NCBI RefSeq assembly: GCF_020382885.2 | Contig: NC_058495.1 | Coordinates: 6,441,627-6,505,626, forward strand | Reading direction: 5' to 3' | Length of the DNA stretch: 64,000 bases | Origin: Scatophagus argus | Lineage: Eukaryota > Chordata > Actinopteri > Scatophagidae | Part shown: positions 62,345-64,000 of the stretch, in pieces | How the letters are laid out: each line of letters begins with the position of its first letter | Numbering within the stretch: position 1 is the stretch's first letter | The notes under the pieces: generated by a model | Told to the model about the DNA's origin: nothing | Seen by the model: only the letters and a program-made list of their open reading frames with translations | Database searches by the model: none | Position numbers and translations under genes: made by a program

Positions 62345-64000
62345 CAAGCTTGGTGTCGCGGCCACTAGGAAGACAAACTATACATCCATTATCGGACAAC
62401 AAGGGACAATAAATGCATACATAACAACTGCATGCTTTTTCTTTTGCTTGTACGTTTTATAATACGTCATCCAATTAAGCTGCTGAACAATATTACTTAG
62501 ATAGACCGAACACCTGATTTAATGGTACGGTGGCGTATACATTTTGTTTCCGGTTAACTGCTGACATGGATTAGTTAAGACAGATGGTATTTTATTTTTT
62601 TCTAAACGCCAAATTCCCCCAGACAGCAGTGGGACAAAAGAAGGCACGGGTGTCGTCGCATTGCCAGTTTGTCTGATGAAGGACCTATATAAACCGCCTA
62701 ATAAATAATGGTCACTGATAAAATGTGAGCGCGTACAAGACATGTAAGATTAATTAAGATAAGTAAAAGATACACCCTGTGCCAACCCAAACCCTTTAGG
62801 CCATTAGGCCAGACTTTGTGAGGCTTGCAGGTTTATAATTCTAACCTAGAAAAGAGACCATGCAACCAGAAATTAATCAATAAAGTCTATTTGACTGTTA
62901 GATGGAAGGAGCAGGCTTATTTATTTATTATATACAGTAGCTATATCTGAACTTACTTCGTTTTAAAGTGACAAGCACAATTTGATAAAATAACAATACT
63001 GTGAAGGCATTTGCCTTGTAATAGTAAATAGGTAAAGGATAAATTACATGATACCAGTAAAGTAAGTAAAATAGTCCAGGTGCATCTCTTAAGGACTGAC
63101 GTTTTTTTCTGATAAGAGATTTATGAGAAACATAGAATACACTCGAATTTTGGGTTCTTGTCAGTTTATTTGATTTTCTGACATGTGTTCCATCTTGTAC
63201 AGTAATTTGCAGTCAGTGGCACAGTTCCCATTAAGTGAATATATAAATCATCGAAATGCACTCCAAATTAATTTTAATCATCAATCAATCCAGTAAAACA
63301 TGATTAAAGAGAAATCTTCTTCTTTTTACTTTAAAGAGAGGAGAGTTAGTAAGATATTTGCAATATACACAGTGATAGTGGCACCAAGGGGGTTTTCAAA
63401 CCTTCCAATACTGCACATATGCTAGGAGGTCCTTGTAAGCAGAGAAAGTCTTTAGAAATGTGATGATGACATGACACGCAAAGTGAGGTGAACACTGTAA
63501 TTACGCACTTTCAAAGAGAATGTTAGGGTCACTTTAAAAAACAGTGCACACACTTTGCATGTTGCCCCTTGAAAATAATTTTAATTATCTGATGGTACAT
63601 TTAGAAAGTTAAAATACTATAAATGTGTGCTGCAGAAAAAGCTATAGAGAGGATATTGTGACATAAGCAAAGATTTAAAACATACACAATAAGTGATATA
63701 AAGGCTAAACAAAGCCGAATAGTCTACCGAACACATAGAACAGTTCCTATAAGCACATTAGAGGTATTTTATGTGGATTGCTTATTAGAGTTTAAAGGGC
63801 TTAATGGTGTGTAAATATTTTAGATGGACTTGCAAGTAAAGGTATGAGGCTTTGACTTCTGAAGAATGTCCAACCGCTGTCCTTAACCATTTGTTTTTCA
63901 CACACATACATACATTTTAGGTATGTATATATATAAACATTGTAGAGAGCATTAGACAGTGTCTTCTGTGTTCCTAGATTCTGCTACCCCCTTGGCAGCA
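62345..64000. other. intergenic stretch beyond sycp1
   Basis: No exon, RNA gene or named repeat that I can support. The open frame at 62519-62743 (minus) has no recognisable domain. Confidence 0.45.

Overview
The window is nuclear DNA of a bony fish, most likely a percomorph teleost. This rests on vertebrate genes with short GT-AG introns, a vertebrate-type tRNA-Arg(ACG) gene, and many short interspersed repeats of kinds I recall from percomorph genomes (tRNA-headed SINEs with an L2-like tail, a 'tcaagcaaaaatg' repeat, an 'acttaagtac' repeat, a 'gatcagcca...tggctgatc' terminal-repeat element). The species cannot be read from the sequence. No repeat or homology search was run; all family names come from memory of the proteins and repeats.

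Layout. 1-11.8 kb is non-coding and repeat-bearing, with the tRNA-Arg gene at 2.6 kb. Six host genes and one unrecognised gene follow: ngf (11.8-12.4 kb, +; single coding exon), tspan2 (18.7-26.7 kb, +; 8 coding exons, 219 aa), a mitochondrial glutamate-carrier gene of the SLC25A22 type (29.6-33.5 kb, -; 9 coding exons, 331 aa), tshb (40.0-41.0 kb, -; 2 coding exons, 146 aa), a sodium-coupled monocarboxylate transporter gene of the SLC5A8 type (43.2-49.6 kb, +; 15 coding exons, 604 aa), a threonine-rich mucin-like single-pass membrane protein that I cannot name (51.4-52.3 kb, +; 257 aa) and sycp1 (53.0-60.9 kb, -; 34 coding exons, 1016 aa). Splice phases close across every multi-exon gene, which supports the models.

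The order ngf-tspan2-tshb-sycp1 matches the NGF-TSPAN2-TSHB-SYCP1 block on human chromosome 1p13. The carrier, transporter and mucin-like genes lie inside this block here and, to my knowledge, not in the mammalian one. The genes do not form a pathway: they are a neurotrophin, a tetraspanin known in oligodendrocytes, a mitochondrial carrier, a pituitary hormone subunit, an epithelial transporter and a meiotic scaffold protein. The conserved neighbourhood is positional.

The most unusual feature is a nearly perfect copy of one internal exon of the SLC5A8-type gene, with both splice sites and adjoining intron, lying alone at 37.5 kb on the far side of tshb. It sits between SINE pieces, and its flanks are clearly more diverged than its core, which suggests a duplication later homogenised by gene conversion. 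No retrovirus-like element, CRISPR array or toxin gene was seen.
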